Assembly (NCBI GenBank): GCA_041391505.1
Contig: JAWKNW010000039.1
Location: 1-40,997, forward strand
Origin: Rhodothermales bacterium
GTDB taxonomy: Bacteria > Bacteroidota > Rhodothermia > Rhodothermales > JAHQVL01
DNA: 40,997 bases
Reading direction: 5' to 3'
In this document: positions 40,582 through 40,997 of the stretch, one piece after another
Numbering within the stretch: position 1 is the stretch's first letter
Layout of the letters: the number at the start of each line of letters is the position of its first letter
The notes under the pieces: generated by a model
What the model saw: only the letters and a program-made list of their open reading frames with translations
Databases searched by the model: none
What the model was told of the DNA's origin: nothing
Program-made: the position numbers and the translations under genes

Positions 40582-40997
40582 TCACTGGGCGGTCGGTTCT
40601 TCGAGATGGTTGACTTGCTCGCGCAGATATTTCGCGGCTTCCGGCAGTTCGATGACGATCGGCACGCGCATGCGGAAGGTGAACACGGGCGCCTCCCGAA
40701 TCTCGGAGAAGACCTGCGCCTCGATGTTGCCGTCGATGCGTTGCGCCAGCTGCACGATCCGGTCGCGCGACGTCGCGTTGCCGCTGATTTCCAGCATCTG
40801 CCCGTTCGGACGCCAGCTGTCGATCCAGATGCTCCCGACTTCGGACGTCTCGCGGGAGATCTTTTCCAGCGTCCGGCTCCACTGGTCGCTGCCGTGCAGC
40901 AACCCGTCCAGCACGTTCAGGGCATTCAGGTAGCTGGCCGTGACGGCATCGAAGCTGTCGATCCGCGCCTGCAGCTGCCGGGGGTCGGCTTCCATGA
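40582..40997 (-). CDS. pilN: type IV pilus protein PilN (3' part; 5' end beyond the window)
   Basis: The C-terminal ~138 residues of a PilN/GspL-like protein. There is a helical lead (QLQARIDSFDAVTASYLNALNVLDGLL), then WSRTLEKISRETSEVGSIWIDSW and LEISGNATSRDRIVQLAQRID, the ferredoxin-like PilN core. The internal Met at 40995 is unlikely to be the start: the membrane helix expected at the N-terminus of PilN is absent, and the frame runs off the window. Confidence 0.78.
   Translation of the reverse strand, partial: MEADPRQLQARIDSFDAVTASYLNALNVLDGLLHGSDQWSRTLEKISRETSEVGSIWIDSWRPNGQMLEISGNATSRDRIVQLAQRIDGNIEAQVFSEIREAPVFTFRMRVPIVIELPEAAKYLREQVNHLEEPTAQ

Overview
The window looks like part of the chromosome of a GC-rich member of the Bacteroidota/Rhodothermota (Rhodothermales-like). 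The reasons are: gliding-type ABC transporter genes gldA-gldF-gldG, an OstA-like LptA beside LptC and LptB, the o-succinylbenzoate (classical) menaquinone pathway, a YbbR/DUF4230 pair, many starts without a clear Shine-Dalgarno sequence, and promoter-like sites resembling the Bacteroidota TTTG / TAnnTTTG type. This lineage call is inference from gene content. No rRNA, tRNA, CRISPR array, integrase or insertion sequence was recognised.

Layout. 1-304: a 24-bp tandem repeat array running in from outside the window, and a small unknown ORF. 442-2586: a PfkB-family sugar kinase divergent from an MFS sugar transporter. 2738-6992 (+): gldA, gldF, gldG and a DUF4340 gene. 7012-8825 (-): glmS. 8989-13092 (-): lptC, an OstA-like lptA, lptB, then a DAHP-synthase-like protein whose active site is largely substituted. 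13295-15281 (+): a partner-switching module (STAS antagonist, HATPase anti-sigma-type kinase, receiver-PP2C phosphatase). 15356-24285: menE, menA, menB, a Dabb-domain gene on the opposite strand, a CPBP protease, menD, menF, a histidine phosphatase and an unknown membrane protein. 24401-30101 (-): DUF4230 and YbbR proteins, a flippase, a polysaccharide pyruvyl transferase and a glycosyltransferase. 30227-31861 (+): a DUF2231/c-type cytochrome/LRR protein. 31862-37922 (-): wecB, a glycosyltransferase, a large YfhO membrane protein, gatC and a sugar isomerase-like protein. 37939-40997 (-): a terminator, a pilQ-like secretin, pilO (with a PilP-like tail) and the 3' part of pilN.

How the genes fit together. 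Most of the window serves the cell envelope: LPS export (LptA/B/C), surface glycan assembly (WecB, glycosyltransferases, Wzx-like flippase, pyruvyl transferase, YfhO, with GlmS supplying amino sugar), surface motility or secretion (Gld ABC complex, type IV pilus alignment proteins and secretin), and the respiratory quinone. menC, menH and the last methyltransferase are not in the window.

A data-quality warning: between about 5425 and 8620, three consecutive genes (gldG, DUF4340, glmS) are broken by some twenty single-base indels, while I see none elsewhere. Uncorrected sequencing error is the likeliest reading. The most interesting biological signals are the DAHP-synthase homologue with a lost active site, the heptameric and palindromic repeats (one forms the 3' end of menE), and a structured spacer ahead of the secretin gene.
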